Assembly: GCA_028753945.1 (NCBI GenBank) | Contig: JAPNXP010000010.1 | Span: forward strand, 5,831,042-5,895,041 | Length of the DNA: 64,000 nt | Direction of reading: 5' to 3' | From: Hexactinellida sp. DTS-2022 | Lineage: Eukaryota > Porifera > Hexactinellida | In this document: piece after piece, positions 10,332 to 22,212 of the stretch | Layout: each line of letters opens with the position of its first letter | Position numbering within the stretch: position 1 is the stretch's first letter | Notes under the pieces: generated by a model | What the model was told of the DNA's origin: nothing | Database searches by the model: none | Seen by the model: only the letters and a program-made list of their open reading frames with translations | Program-made: the position numbers and the translations under genes

Positions 10332-11718
10332 TTATATAGTTGGAACTTCATCACTTTCACAGGGCATAATAAGGTCTTTAATCCCACTGATGTGAGGTAG
10401 GGCCACTTGTGCGCAAATCTGTTTCGCTTCCTCATCGCTTATTCCACTCCCGTAAGAAAGAATAATATCCGGAGTATTTTCCTTCTTAAGAAGTAACATA
10501 AAGTTCTTTAGTAGGCATGGTTGCTCGTTATTTGGTGGAATTACGAATTCTAGTGTGCATAAGGGGAACATTGTCTTTATTCGGAATTCTAGTTTTTCTA
10601 AATAATTCATGCCAGGTTGTTCGGTTGGAGATGAGTTAAGAATTTCTGATAATCTCTGAATCATTTCTAAAGATGCCTCTTTTTCTGCTATCCTAAATAC
10701 ACAATTAATTTCTGAAAATTTTTTACATAAATATCAAATTTGGACTATAGGACTTGTTCATATTAACCAGACCTGACTGTAGTTGTAAAATTATTCTATT
10801 CACACTTTTTTCACTTATTATGAAGTTCTATTATGAACACAATTTTTGTTCCCTTGAATGTTCATAATACAAGAACCTGACTGGAATTATTTTAGTGCGC
10901 GATAAGCTCCTTTTGGAGTATGATTTTAGGGGAAAAAATAATTAGGAGCGCGAAAAATTGGAATATTCTACTAAATACCGTAAGAATAATTTATGAATAG
11001 GCGTATGTAAACTGGATCAGACCAGGATTAGGAGCGTATTTACAAATGGCTGTATAATACACTGGTATGTATCTACTATGAATGATTATTATATTACGAA
11101 TGCAACTCACTTCTTGCCAACACCTTGGCCAGTAGTTATATATTTCTCTCCAGTACGAATGTTTTCAACACAAAGCGTGCAACTAAACATAGGCAGGCCA
11201 ATCGATTCTATTGTATATATGGGCTGTTTGAATATAGCCGGGTTTCTCGTTGTAAGCAATAACAAATCTCCTTTCACATTACCAACATCAGTTTGTGGGT
11301 GTGTATTAATCCATCCCTTTAACTGTGGCAATAATAGCGCCGCCACTGTACACTCTGCTTCCTTCTTTGTGGGGCGAGTTGTAGTGTGTTTGAAGGTATG
11401 ATCATCTTCCGAACCGGATTGTGACCAAGTTAGTTGCACTGAGTAGGCACCTTGTACAGGGGACAAACGCTTGAATTTGGGAAGTGTTAGTTGGTTCTTT
11501 CCACAGAATTCCATGAGTGTTCCCTTGATATTACTGGGTATTAGTGTAGAAGTGGCTTCTATAGTTGTTGTGGGAGATAATGGTAATACTGATGGTGAGG
11601 TTGGGGAAGAGAGGGTTGGTGAATTTGGCGAATTTGGATTTTGGGGATTTGTAGATGATTCCATTTCAACACCAAGGGAGGCTCCTTTCAGATCACCGTA
11701 GCTAGTTACACTTTCCAT
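10332..11718 (-). CDS. Double-stranded-RNA-binding protein B, two exons
   Basis: Exons 11718-11111 and 10692-10332 (GT-AG, phase 2) give 322 residues. After a Ser/Pro/Thr-rich start of about 60 residues come two dsRNA-binding domains. The first is about 65-135, with the helix motif TKKEAECTVAALLL. The second is about 150-220 and crosses the intron, with VGKKIAEKEASLEMIQRL formed only by splicing. The C-terminal 100 residues could be a third, degenerate domain. Two good dsRBDs plus a weak third is the layout of TARBP2/PRKRA/Loquacious-type Dicer partners, but I see no residues that prove orthology. It lies head-to-tail with another dsRBD gene at 12.6-14.7 kb and the two may be old tandem duplicates. 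The intron holds a dispersed repeat (10894-11065). Confidence 0.82.
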
Positions 11719-12620
11719 TTATTTAGTTGCGAATTCAATAAATGTAAATTAATTAAATAAATGTAAATTCAATAAATGGTAATTCAATTTTTTGGTAAAA
11801 GGATAAAATAGTAATATTATAGGGAACTGCTGATGAAAATATTTCCAAAGACTATTTATATATGTTTCGAGTATAATGTTATGGTTAGAACTATGATAAA
11901 CAATTTGGTCACACGACAATATTTTCAACATGAACTACAAATAGTTACAATACCAATTCTAATAAAAGAATATTACGAAGCAACACTAATTATAGCGAAC
12001 ATAATATGACATAATAATTCCATAAAAATGCTATTAAAATAATTATTTATAATCAAAAGTTTAATTCTGTGACTATAGTAATTCTTATTATGCAAGGAAT
12101 TATAAATTTAACTGACAAATGTTGTATAAAATTAGCTTTGCATTTTATTAAAATATGGAATTACTTATTTATCGGCAAACACCTTTTCTAATTAATTTCC
12201 CGTAGTGACAAAGGTCATTTCTTAACAAAAAATTGATTTTTTATGAAGGTTGTATTATTGAAAGGTGTTGGCCGATATAGTAGAACCTCGTTAGTACGAA
12301 CACGGTTAATACTAATTCCGGTTAATACGAACACTATTTCAGTCCCATTCAAAGCCTTTTGAATACAAATGCAAATGATATTGGTTAATATGTATTCCGG
12401 ATAAGACGGACGCATTTTGAGGGTCCCCTGGTGTTCGTACTAACGAGGTTATACTGTTATAAGTAACCCTATAAATTATGGCTTTAACGAATTCGTTCAA
12501 ACGTTACGTAACGCAAAATTCCAGAAATTAAAGTTGCATGAATTTATCAAATTAGAGTTAACTTAATCTCATTACCAACTATATAATTATCTAAGTACAA
12601 CTGTTAATTAACAGTAGCTT
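11719..12620. repeat. Intergenic between the two dsRBD genes
   Basis: AT-rich DNA with a CGGCAAACACCTTTT...AAAGGTGTTGGCCGATA inverted-repeat element at about 12161-12279. A CAGTAGAACCTCG-type palindromic element (12278-12456) abuts its end. No coding signal. Confidence 0.65.
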
Positions 12621-14695
12621 TTACGAAGTAAAACTTTCCGGCAAAAGAAGAATTAAATTCCTCACAGCAGCATTCTTTGCATCCATTTCGGTTGCCCCGA
12701 AACCGTGTCCAGTATACATAGGCATTAGTTCTCCTTTCCGAAATAAATGAATAAACAAATAAACCGATTCGGTTAACAATCCCTCGGTTGGTATTAGTGT
12801 AAAATCAATTTCGAGATCAGAATTGTTAGTCTTTAATAGCTTTTCTAAATCACCAATTTGGTCAGTGGAAATGTTATTATTCAAATCCTGGTGTGTTGAA
12901 GGAATAAATTGAGCCGTGTTTAGTTTTGGTGGAATTAATGGTGCGAATTGTGAAAAATCAACCTCACTTTTCGGGTCATCTAAATCGATCATAATTTCGT
13001 TATTTAACGCATGTTGTACACCCATTACGAATGGATAAGTTTGTATAATTTTAGGCGGAATTAAGTGAGGGTTTGTTGAAGAGGTCATTTCTTGTTCGAT
13101 TAGAAACCACATTTTCTTAGCTGCCTCTTCGTTTGCTTCTTTCTTGCTTGAACCGGCGCCTGTCACATTCCTATTGTCCACTGCGAGCGTCACGGAGAAT
13201 CTAATACAGTAGATACTGTTAATATATATCTGTTAAGGAGTACAAGGTTAATTCCCTAGACTATACGTAGTACAAATGCATGTAAGTTACTCCGGTTAAT
13301 ACGAATTCGGATAATAAGAATAAATTTCGACGGTCCCCTGGTGTTCGTATTACGAGTCTACTGTATACAGAAAAAAACTATAAATCAAAGAAAATTCCAA
13401 ATCTAATAGGGAGACTCTCGTTAATATATACCTGTTAAGGACAAATATTAATTTTTTTGATATTTGTAAAAAAAATATTTCAAAAGCTTGTCCCTTTATA
13501 AATAGTAGAACCTCGTTAATATGTACACAAACGGACGGTACAAATTTGTTCGCTTTATCCGGAGTTCGTATTAACCGTGTTCGTACTAACGAGGTTCTAC
13601 TGTATATTTCCCTTAGGATAAATCATCGATTTACTCGGCTTATAACGAATTAAACAAAAGGGGTAATTACTTTAATATAACGGGAGTTTACTGTATATAA
13701 ATGAAATAATTGATTTGTACCTTGGTGTGTCAGAAGTTTCAAAAGTTTCGCCAGAAGAAAATTTTATTTTCAGTCCGTGATGTTGGCAATACTCGTGCAG
13801 TCTGCTTCTGTAATTCTTTTGAGATCCGAGCAAGGAACAACTGTTAGGTATCTCAATTCTATACAAATAATGGAAAATTAAAGAACTTCCTTATATGTAG
13901 ACGGTATATAAAAGTCCATACAAACTAAACTATAATTCGTTATACAGTATATACCGGTTATAAGAACATCATACTGGGAAACGGTTGCCATATACTCTTA
14001 TAGAATTATGCCGGTTATAAGATTATGGAAAATTAAAGAGCTTCTTATATGTAGAAGGTAGTATATAAAAGTCTATAAAAAACCTTCGGGGAAACTATAA
14101 AGCATTTAATAATAGTTCATTAATATAGTATGAGCGACATATATTTAGATCGGGAAAGAAGTTTTAAAGACCTATAATGGTCTTAAACAAAATGTCCCTA
14201 GCAATTTTTGTACAGTAGAATCTCGTTAGTACGAACACCAGGGGACCGTCAAAATGTGTTATCCTTATCCAGAATTCATTTTAACCAATGTCATTTGTAT
14301 TGAAAAAGCTTTGAAGGGGACTGAAATAGTGTTCCTATTAACCGTGTTCCTACTAACGAGGTTATACAGTATACCACTAACCCGTCTAATGCACTATCTA
14401 TAGCAGCATCAGTGCTACTCTCTACATTAGTATCCATATCAGCACCACTACTGGCTGCTATATCGCCAGGGCTATCGGTTTGCAGCTTAAGCAGAGCTAA
14501 TCTCGCGGCTTCTTTCTCCGCTCCTTTCTTCTTCGCGTCGGTAGCCTCAGCTGTAACGTCACTCCCGTTATCGCGAGAGATTCTGACTCTGACTGAGAAG
14601 TCGGGACCGGCGGTTATGAGCTCGTATACGGGGTAGTTCCACTTGTGCATAGTGCAGTACTCCTGGAGGGAGTTCTTACTGCTCTTTGTGGACAT
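12621..14695 (-). CDS. Double-stranded-RNA-binding protein A, three exons
   Basis: Exons 14695-14382, 13858-13721 and 13200-12621 (all GT-AG, phase 2) give 343 residues. dsRBD 1 is about residues 8-72 (NSLQEYC at the start, KKKGAEKEAARLALLKL as the second helix). dsRBD 2 is about 118-175 and is made by joining exons 2 and 3: YRSRLHEYCQHHGLKIKF, then FSVTLAVDNRNVTGAGSSKK and EANEEAAKKMWFLIE. A weak third copy may lie near the end (EMDAKNAAVRNLILLL). This again resembles the TARBP2/PRKRA layout. Both introns are packed with palindromic elements that come within 6-28 bases of the splice sites. Start is the first ATG, directly before dsRBD 1. Confidence 0.85.
13207..13375. mobile_element. Palindromic CAGTAGA-type element at the 3' end of dsRBP-A intron 2
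   Basis: One end (CAGTAGATACTGTTAATA) starts at 13207; the other end is GTATTACGAGTCTACTGTA. It shares the internal GACGGTCCCCTGGTGTTCGTATTA of the CAGTAGAACCTCG family. On the gene's strand it ends six bases before exon 3, so it supplies the branch and pyrimidine region of the acceptor. Confidence 0.7.
14213..14370. mobile_element. Palindromic CAGTAGAA-type element at the 5' end of dsRBP-A intron 1
   Basis: Starts CAGTAGAATCTCGTTAGTACG and ends CTAACGAGGTTATACAGTA, with the internal AACACCAGGGGACCGTCAAAATG of the family. Its end is about ten bases inside the intron from the exon 1 donor. Confidence 0.75.
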
Positions 14696-15789
14696 GCTAG
14701 CTAAGTGGGGTAGTTATAGGGGGTCTTATACAGTTTTAGGATACAGTATAGTATCGATAAGAGAGAATTTGCTATTGTATCATATAAATAAAAGTTTACT
14801 ACAGTCGAAACCGGTTTTTCTAACTAACAATTTATTCCAAATCTGTAAGAAATTTCAATTCTGTTTTATTTTTAATCGGTTTATTCTAACGATCGGATTT
14901 TTCTTACCAAATTTCCAAGCAAAGAATTGGTTAGAAAAACCGGTTTCGACAGTAATTCAAAGAGACTTAATCGCATTTAATTAGAGTGTAAATTACAGTA
15001 GAACCTCGTTAGTAAGAACACGGTTAATACGAAATTCCGGATAAGGCGAACGCATTTTTACGGTCCCCTGGTGTTCCTACTAACGAGGTTCTACTATATA
15101 GGTGTGTTATATAACGCATTAGTTATTCAAAACGATTTCTGCTTTGCTCTAAAATTAATAATTACTATTTAGTTTTATTACTCCTAAACTATAAAACTTA
15201 GCTTAATAGCTTAGCTAATACTTTGTAATAATAAACTCAACTTAGGTTATATAGAATAGGCAAATATGTATATTCACATTACAAACTTGTAATAATATTC
15301 CAAGTAATTATGATACCAAATATTTGTAATAAGATTAAATGAATTTATTTTAAGATTAATTGAATAAAATAAATTATCCGACCATTCATAATTTAAAGTA
15401 CTATTAGCTGTCGCTTATTATTAATATTTGCCATAAAAATATTTCCCTTATAAATAGTAGACTCTCGTTAATAGAAACACGGATAAGGGAAATATCAGTT
15501 AAGGAGTACAAGGTTAATTCCCCTAGCCTATACAAATGCATGCAAGCGACTCCGGTTAATACGAATTCCGGATAATACGAACATATTTCGACGGTTCCCT
15601 GGTATTCCTATTAACAGAGTATACTGTAGACTAATAATAATAATATCATAACCAATAATAATGTCAACAAAAGCATAGAATTAAATAGAAAAACAAACAG
15701 GAAAACAAGCATTTAATAACAACCTGTCTATAATAAGATCCTCACAGTACATATAACATTCCAAAGAGTCAAACAGGTAACTACACAAG
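14696..15789. repeat. Intergenic with three palindromic elements
   Basis: TA-associated elements at 14812-14951 (CAGTCGAAACCGG ends), 14996-15096 (CAGTAGAACCTCG ends) and 15455-15626 (TAGTAGACTCTCG...ACTG). No coding signal between the dsRBD gene and CHMP1. Confidence 0.7.
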
Positions 15790-16858
15790 TTAGGATACTC
15801 CCCTGAGATCAGCCAATCTCCGAGACAAATCATCTTCTTCGTTTGCAACGGCTGGCTTTCCTTCTGTAGGCACTCCTATAAAAGGAATGAAAAGTAATTT
15901 ATTTACAGTGAATTACCGTTATTAGTATACAGTAGAACCTCGTTAGTACGAACGAATTTCCGAATTCCGGTTAAGACGAACAAACAGTTCACAAAATCAG
16001 GTCCCTACAATGGCTATTCAATGGGTATTACTCCGGTTAATACGAACTCCGATAAAGCGAACAAATTTTACTGTCCGTTGGTGTTCGTATTAACGAGGTT
16101 CTACTGTATGTATTAAATCATTCAAATAACCACTGTAGCAAAAATCAAAATTAAATCAATTGATTTTGATTTTGATTTTGACTATATTTTATAAAATCAT
16201 TGTTTACTACCGCTTATTGTTTAAAATAAACAATTTCACATTAAGCAGACGAAATCTTGTTCATATTAAGCAGACCTGACTGTATTTATAAATAATTGTT
16301 ATACAACCACTTACCTACACCCGGGGTTGCCTCGGCTAATTGCGAGATAACATCCATGCCACTCTCCTCTGCCACTTGTAGAATCAGATTGTCTACCTGG
16401 TCCTGAGGAGTCGTTAGCGTAGTAGCTGACGTCATAGCTCCTTCCATGACCTGAGAATGGACATCTAGCTCTTCAAATACCTTCTCAAAATCACCCATTG
16501 TTTTAGTTATTTTCTCTAAATCCATTGATTTCAATGCGGAATCTAATCCTTTAGTGACTTTCCCCATTTGTTTAGTGATGTCTTTCATCATCATTGCGGT
16601 TTGCACTTTGTTATGTACCGCGTCGATTCGGGCAGCCATGCGCATTAAATTCAAACCTTCGTTCTTTTTACGGATTGTGTTTTCGCTGTATATTTTAGCC
16701 CCCTCGACATTTCCCTGTTGTAAAGCCTTCTTTATTTTAGCTTTCTGAACGAGCGAATCTTTCTCGCATTTTGCGCTTTGTTTTTCGAGCTGTTTCTGAG
16801 TCATACGAAGGGTAAACATTGTTTCTGTTAAATCCGGTTTTCTGAATAAACTGGCCAT
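15790..16858 (-). CDS. CHMP1: Charged multivesicular body protein 1 (ESCRT-III), two exons
   Basis: ESCRT-III subunit acting in endosomal sorting and membrane scission; it recruits VPS4 and other MIT-domain proteins. Exons 16858-16315 and 15875-15790 (GT-AG, phase 1) give 209 residues, slightly above the usual 196-199. A basic N-terminal helical core (FTLRMTQKQLEKQSAKCEK, ARIDAVHNKVQTAMMMKDITKQM) is followed by an acidic C-terminal half. Exon 2 supplies the MIT-interacting helix DDLSRRLADLRG, a match to the LxxRLxxLR pattern. Without exon 2 the protein would lose that function. The intron contains a full palindromic element (15930-16106). CHMP1A or CHMP1B cannot be chosen from this sequence. 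Confidence 0.94.
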
Positions 16859-17953
16859 CTTTGCTAGGCTATAAAGTCTAACTACAGTAGAACCTCGTTA
16901 GTAGGAACACGGTTAATACGAATTTCCGGATAAGACGAACAAACAGTCCACAAAATCAGGTCCCTACAAAGGCTATTCAATGGGTATTACTCCGGATATA
17001 GGAAACACATTTTGACGGTCCATTGGTGTTCGTACTAACGAGGTTCTACTGTAATTATTATTCGGTTTTTATCCAATTTATAACAGTTCCATAGGATTGG
17101 TCATAGAATCTCTTCAATAAAAAACACATTTTTGTGCTTGAATTAATTCTACTGTAATTAAATTCTTTATCAATTTGATAATCAATTATTATAAAGAGTA
17201 TACCTATAAGATTATGGTTAAATCCAGATTAATTAATTTTAAGAACAGTCGATAATTACTATAAGCTTTAGTATTTTCTAATGTTATAACTGAGATTTGG
17301 TAAAACTTAGGGGGCAAACACTAAATAATATCAATTAATTAGAAGAGTATTATTATTAGATAAATACGGACTAAATTGCTGAATAATTATCTTAGAACTT
17401 TATAAAGTGATAATCTATCTATAATGGATAAGTTGACTGAATCAAAACTTGATTGTTGTCAAAACATAGATAAACACAGTTGACAAAATACAAATTATCA
17501 ACTTACAAATCAATGTAACGGATGTCAAGGAAGTTCCTATCAATAATATTTTTCCGTAAATACAAAGTACAAATCTATCAATCGGAAATACAAACATAGA
17601 TTCCAAATAAAACAACGAATTTTCCATTCAAAATGCTATTTCTTATGTCTCAGTCTAATAGGCAATATCATACTAACGAAATTACTCATATAATAAGGCA
17701 TCAATTCAAGGATTTTGATGAGTTAATCATGAACGAAGCAAGAAAAACGCTCGAATTAATCTATACAGTATATAGCATCTGTAGAATAATATGGCTTTAT
17801 TGCAGATTACAATAAAAGTATACGTAAAGCTGACTAAGTCTTTGTTTGATATAAAAACAAACGAATAAGCAGAGAAAAGTATAATTAATGAATTACAGCG
17901 GCTTTTATATCATATTCAAAATCTAATTTCAGTATTATATTATTCGGATTAAA
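16859..17953. other. Intergenic between divergent CHMP1 and ARF-like genes
   Basis: A TA-flanked CAGTAGAACCTCG palindromic element lies at 16884-17051, only 26 bases upstream of the CHMP1 start codon. The remainder is AT-rich; a short frame at 17633-17815 has no recognisable motif. Confidence 0.6.
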
Positions 17954-18499
17954 ATGTCGTGTTTTGGACTTTTCAAATGTTTTGAACAAGAACCTAAAAG
18001 GGTGTTAATTCTCGGTTTAGATGGCTCAGGCAAAACAACACTAATATACCTACTCAAGTACAAGGAACTGATAACAACATTGCCAACCGTGGGATTTAAT
18101 ATAGAAGAATTGTATATAGCAAGAAAGCTAAAAGTTCGTCTATGGGATGTGGGCGGACATATCAAAGTTAGACATTTATGGACACACTACTATATGACGA
18201 CAACAGGGATTATATATATGGTAGATTCAAGCTGTCAAGAGCGAATGCAGGAATCAAAAGATGAATTTTATAAAATATTGAAACACCCTGATGTAAAGGA
18301 GAATATTCCAATTTTAATATTCGCGAATAAACAAGAATTAGATGGCGCGATTAGTGTAGATGAAATTATAGAATTTTTTGAGTTTAAGAAGTTTGTTATA
18401 AACCCTTGGTGTGTCCAGAATTGCTCAACTTACACTCAAGATGGTGTTTGGAAAGGAATTGAGACATTATCGGATATGATAAAGTATAATAAAGAATAA
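17954..18499 (+). CDS. Atypical ARF-like small GTPase
   Basis: ARF-family fold in one 181-residue exon. P-loop GLDGSGKTT at 21-29 (usual ARF form GLDAAGKTT), switch 1 PTVGFNIE with Thr45, switch 2 WDVGGH at 64-69, and guanine-specificity motif NKQE at 125-128. Four departures from ARF1 stand out. Residue 2 is Ser, so there is no myristoylation site. The catalytic Gln of WDVGGQ is His69. The specificity Asp of NKxD is Glu128. The third guanine loop reads CST instead of CAT. GTP hydrolysis and nucleotide choice may therefore differ from standard ARFs. No introns and an intact frame could mean a retrocopy that stayed functional. I cannot assign an ARL subtype. Confidence 0.88.
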   Translation: MSCFGLFKCFEQEPKRVLILGLDGSGKTTLIYLLKYKELITTLPTVGFNIEELYIARKLKVRLWDVGGHIKVRHLWTHYYMTTTGIIYMVDSSCQERMQESKDEFYKILKHPDVKENIPILIFANKQELDGAISVDEIIEFFEFKKFVINPWCVQNCSTYTQDGVWKGIETLSDMIKYNKE

Positions 18500-21221
18500 T
18501 AATGTATTTGACAATTGTAATCCCATATTGTATTATTGTTATTACAATATTGTATGCATTTATATTATAAACATAATAGGCTGAATTTCTTCTCATAGCT
18601 TATACAAATGCATGCAAGTGACTCCGGTTAATACTAATTTCCGGGTAATACCAACAATTTCGACGGTCCCCTGGTGTTAGTAATAACGAGAGTCTACTGT
18701 ATATGACAATTAATAAAGTTAACAACGAACTCGGATATAAATAAATACCCAATTTATCTAAGTTATAGATATTCGCCAGAATTAAATAATAGATATTATT
18801 CCGCTTAAATGAAAGGGTATTTTGGCTTCGCTATAAAAGGAATTTACTGGATTACACTGAATTAAACTGTCCTGTATAACTTAAACTGTGGTACCAATTA
18901 AACTGAATTGATAGCATTAATTTGTAGATAATGTCCGTTCAAATAAACTGTGTCAATTATTGTGATAGGAAAAAAGAAATTCCTATAAATTGTTACTACT
19001 CAAAACAAAAGTACACGCGAAGTATAATAGTGCGGTATAGAATAAATTGAATAGAAAACGAACTTAGTCAAAGTTCTAAAAGCAAATATTGTCTGTTGTA
19101 AAGCCATTGTAGATTCTTTTGATAAAGAAATCTGATAAAATAGATTTTGTAATTTTGGAAATTAGGTTTCTATCGAGTACAACATGCAACATCTACGCAA
19201 ATAAGGAAAATGTATTTTAATGCGAATCATTTAAAATTACTTAAGTAATACAGCTTAGAAGAATTAAATCAGTAAAATGCTTTAATTGATCGGTTGGATA
19301 AATTAGATTTGAATCCCCTTAGGGACAATAAATGTGTTAGATAATACAAACACCATTTTATATTAAAGGGTTTATTCAAAAGTGGCATAAATACGAAGTT
19401 AAATGATCCACTAAATTAGTAAGTATTAATAATAAATGAAACATAATATAACTGGTATGATTAACTAATTAAGTATTTTTGTAAATTAAATTTAAAGTAA
19501 AGAGGTTTACTAATTAATTGCAGTTTCTAAAATACATTTTATTACGTAGTTAGAACTTCATAAATTTCTATCGAAATTAGTGCCTTCCCGAAATTCACTA
19601 AGTAATAAACATTAGAAGGTATATTAGTAAATTAATAACTAAATTTGATAAATAAATAATTCAAATACAATTTTAAATTTCAAAATATAATATACAGTAG
19701 AACCTCGTAATACAAACACTATTTCAGTCCCCTTGAAGGGATTTTCAATACAAATGATATTGGTTAATAGAATTCCGGATAAGGCGAACGCATTTTGACG
19801 GTCCCCTGGTGTTCGTAAAACGAGGTTCTACTGTAATATACAGTGATCCCTAAGGGATTATTAAATGTGTTCTTTATGCAAAATAAATTACTTCTACACA
19901 AAGTGTAGAAAATAAAACGAAAATTATTATTATTCAATAACTTTTACGGAAAAATAAACGTGCATTTTTGAAGAAGCTTTGTAGAAAAACTTGAAAGTAA
20001 CTTTGACAATTCCAAAATGATAATGAGTAATGCAAACATGATGGAAACACGAACGAGCATAAAGAATTCATTTCAAGAAAAGAATTTCACTGTATTAATT
20101 AAAAAGGGATAGGAAAAACATGACTAGAAAAAGCTAGTTCCTAAATAAAGTGGTTATTACGCAAGAATTAGAAAAGTAAATTCAATGAATCAACAGGTAA
20201 AAGGAATAAATTCATCAGATATTGGATATTCTAAATATTATACTACAAAAGTTAGTCATTATTATTACACCCTCGCTAATCCTACCAAAAGATCCAACCT
20301 ATTTTTCGTTAATTAATTAATTAATTAATAAGAACAAATTTTGACGGTCCCTTGGTGTTCATATTAACGAGGTTCTACTGTATACTAAATCTTTTATTAT
20401 TCTTTTCCCCCCTAATAATATAACAAACTGAGCGATTTGTAAATATGACAAGAGTGTATTAAATAAATAGAACAATTTCGTATTAACGAACGAATTTCGG
20501 AAAGGGAATAAAATTTCGACGGTCCCCTTGTGTACTTATTTATGATTTGGAAATAAATATACATTATTAAATTTTCTTTGTGTAGGAAAAACATATGTTT
20601 TCAAATAAATAATCTAAAATAAAATACAGTCAGGTCTGCTTATTATGAACAAGATTTCGTCTGCTTAATGTGAAGATTTTTTTATTATGAACAAGCCCTA
20701 TGGCCCAATTTAATTAATTAATTAATTAAGTTAACACTCACATAGGGTTTGTATTAAGTTGAGTTCGCTTATTATGAAGTCTCTCTATTATGAACACAAT
20801 TTTTGGTACTTGAATATTCATAATAAAAGAACCTGACTATATTGTTATTGGATATACATATTGATGAGATAGCATTCAAGGAGCATAAATAGAGTAAACG
20901 GAACTTAAAAAGCAAAATATATACAATCAACTTTATGTAATAACACAAAGTCATGATAGCTAAATGTTACTTCCAATATAGTAGAACCCGTTAGTACGAA
21001 TTCCGGATAATACGACACTATTTCAGTCACCTTCAAAGCCTCCACAAACAAATGAAATCGGTTATACGAATTCCGGATAATACGACATTATTTCAGTCAC
21101 CTTTCGTACTAACGAGGTTCTATTGTACTTTTGAAATGAATCTATATTATAAAGTATGCAAAATTATAAAGTTTGTAAAATATAAATATTAAATAAATAA
21201 ATAAAAATAAATAAATGTTGT
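18500..21221. repeat. Repeat-bearing intergenic region
   Basis: No gene found. Elements: a truncated CAGTAGA type ending at 18699, a full one at 19695-19833, a right-hand fragment at about 20337-20382, a TA-flanked CAGTCAGGTCTGCTTATTATG palindromic element at 20627-20838, and TAGTAGAACCCG...TATTG at 20980-21125. Between them is AT-rich sequence with TTAA tracts at 20311-20330 and 20711-20728. Confidence 0.65.
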
Positions 21222-21483
21222 TTATTTTGTTGGTCTCTGTAAGTGAGTGGGTTGCTTCTCAGTAATAACCGCGGTTATTTCAGAAACGGTGTTCGGACGT
21301 TTCGCGCGTGCGACGTTAACTTGAACTGAGTCCCGCTTAGCAGAATAAGTAACCGAACCATCTGGGTTAGTAATACGTTCTGAATTTGTTAGATTTGGAG
21401 GTTGAGTAAATCTTCTTGCTTGTTGGTGTTGTTGTTGTTTGTCACCAACACTGATTCCCTGATTAGCTTTAGCTCTCTCAGTT
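21222..21483 (-). CDS. Orphan last coding exon, gene unknown
   Basis: A 262-base stretch on the minus strand follows a TTTTATTAG acceptor and stays open for 86 residues to a TAA. The other two frames stop early. Its base composition is clearly richer in GC than the surroundings, with CpG-containing codons. The peptide is hydrophilic: a Gln/His-rich run (DKQQQHQQARR), then FTQPPNLTNSERI, NPDGSVTYSAKRD and a basic end. There is no ATG, so this looks like the terminal exon of a gene whose other exons I could not find in the repeats to the right. It may instead be a relic. I do not recognise the family. Confidence 0.5.
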
Positions 21484-22212
21484 CTAATAAAATTAAGATT
21501 AATTATTAGCTAAAACTATTAACAAAGAAGTCTTTTATATTAAAATTAACGCGCTTAATTCAATAATTACCCCTAACTTAAATTAAATTTTAGGACTATT
21601 TTATTATTAATAGTACAAAAGACCGTTCAATTTAATTCTATTCATGCAAAAAGGTTCAAGGGTTCATTGAATTGTTCAAAGTCCTGAATAGAAATTGAAT
21701 TGAAATAAATTTAACTGAATTAACACAAAATAATATCGTTAGAACATGAGATTAATTAAGGAATTTCCAGGAGCGTGAGACGCTCCTTTTGGAGCATAAT
21801 ATTTAAAATTTTTAATTAAGAGCGCTAAAATTTGGATTCTTTTCCTATACGCAACATAAATTTATGATTTAGGCGCATGAAAATTTAATCAGATCAGGAT
21901 TAGGAGCGTATTACAAATGTCTGTATAATAAATACACTGCATGAGATACGTATATTTAACCCTAGGGGATCAAAATTGTAGGTTACCTACTATCTGTAAT
22001 AATCATATGAATCCTATTATATTGCCTAGTATACCATCAATACACTATGTTATTTATGAAGTAATTTTTCAAGTATACTTGAAAGGAATAGATATAAATA
22101 TTAATGAGGGCAACGTAGTAGTGTTGAAAGAATTGGAATTTTCTGATACGAGCATTATACCAAGTAAGTATATGCAGGTGTTTACACTTACAGGTAATTT
22201 ATATAAGTAGAA
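21484..22212. repeat. Intergenic with a dispersed repeat and a weak open frame
   Basis: A dispersed repeat of about 185 bases (21758-21942) starts AAGGAATTTCCAGGAGCGTG and ends GCGTATTACAAATGTCTGTATAAT; related copies lie at 10894-11065, 24543-24706 and 26186-26350. A frame of 89 codons (21941-22210) begins at its end and has a strong donor (CCAA/GTAAGTAT) at 22159/22160 in phase 1. It could be an alternative first exon of the candidate gene that follows, but nothing identifies it. Confidence 0.4.

Noticed and set aside
17633-17815. 60-codon frame before the ARF-like gene
   Set aside because: No motif, no splice context, short enough for chance.
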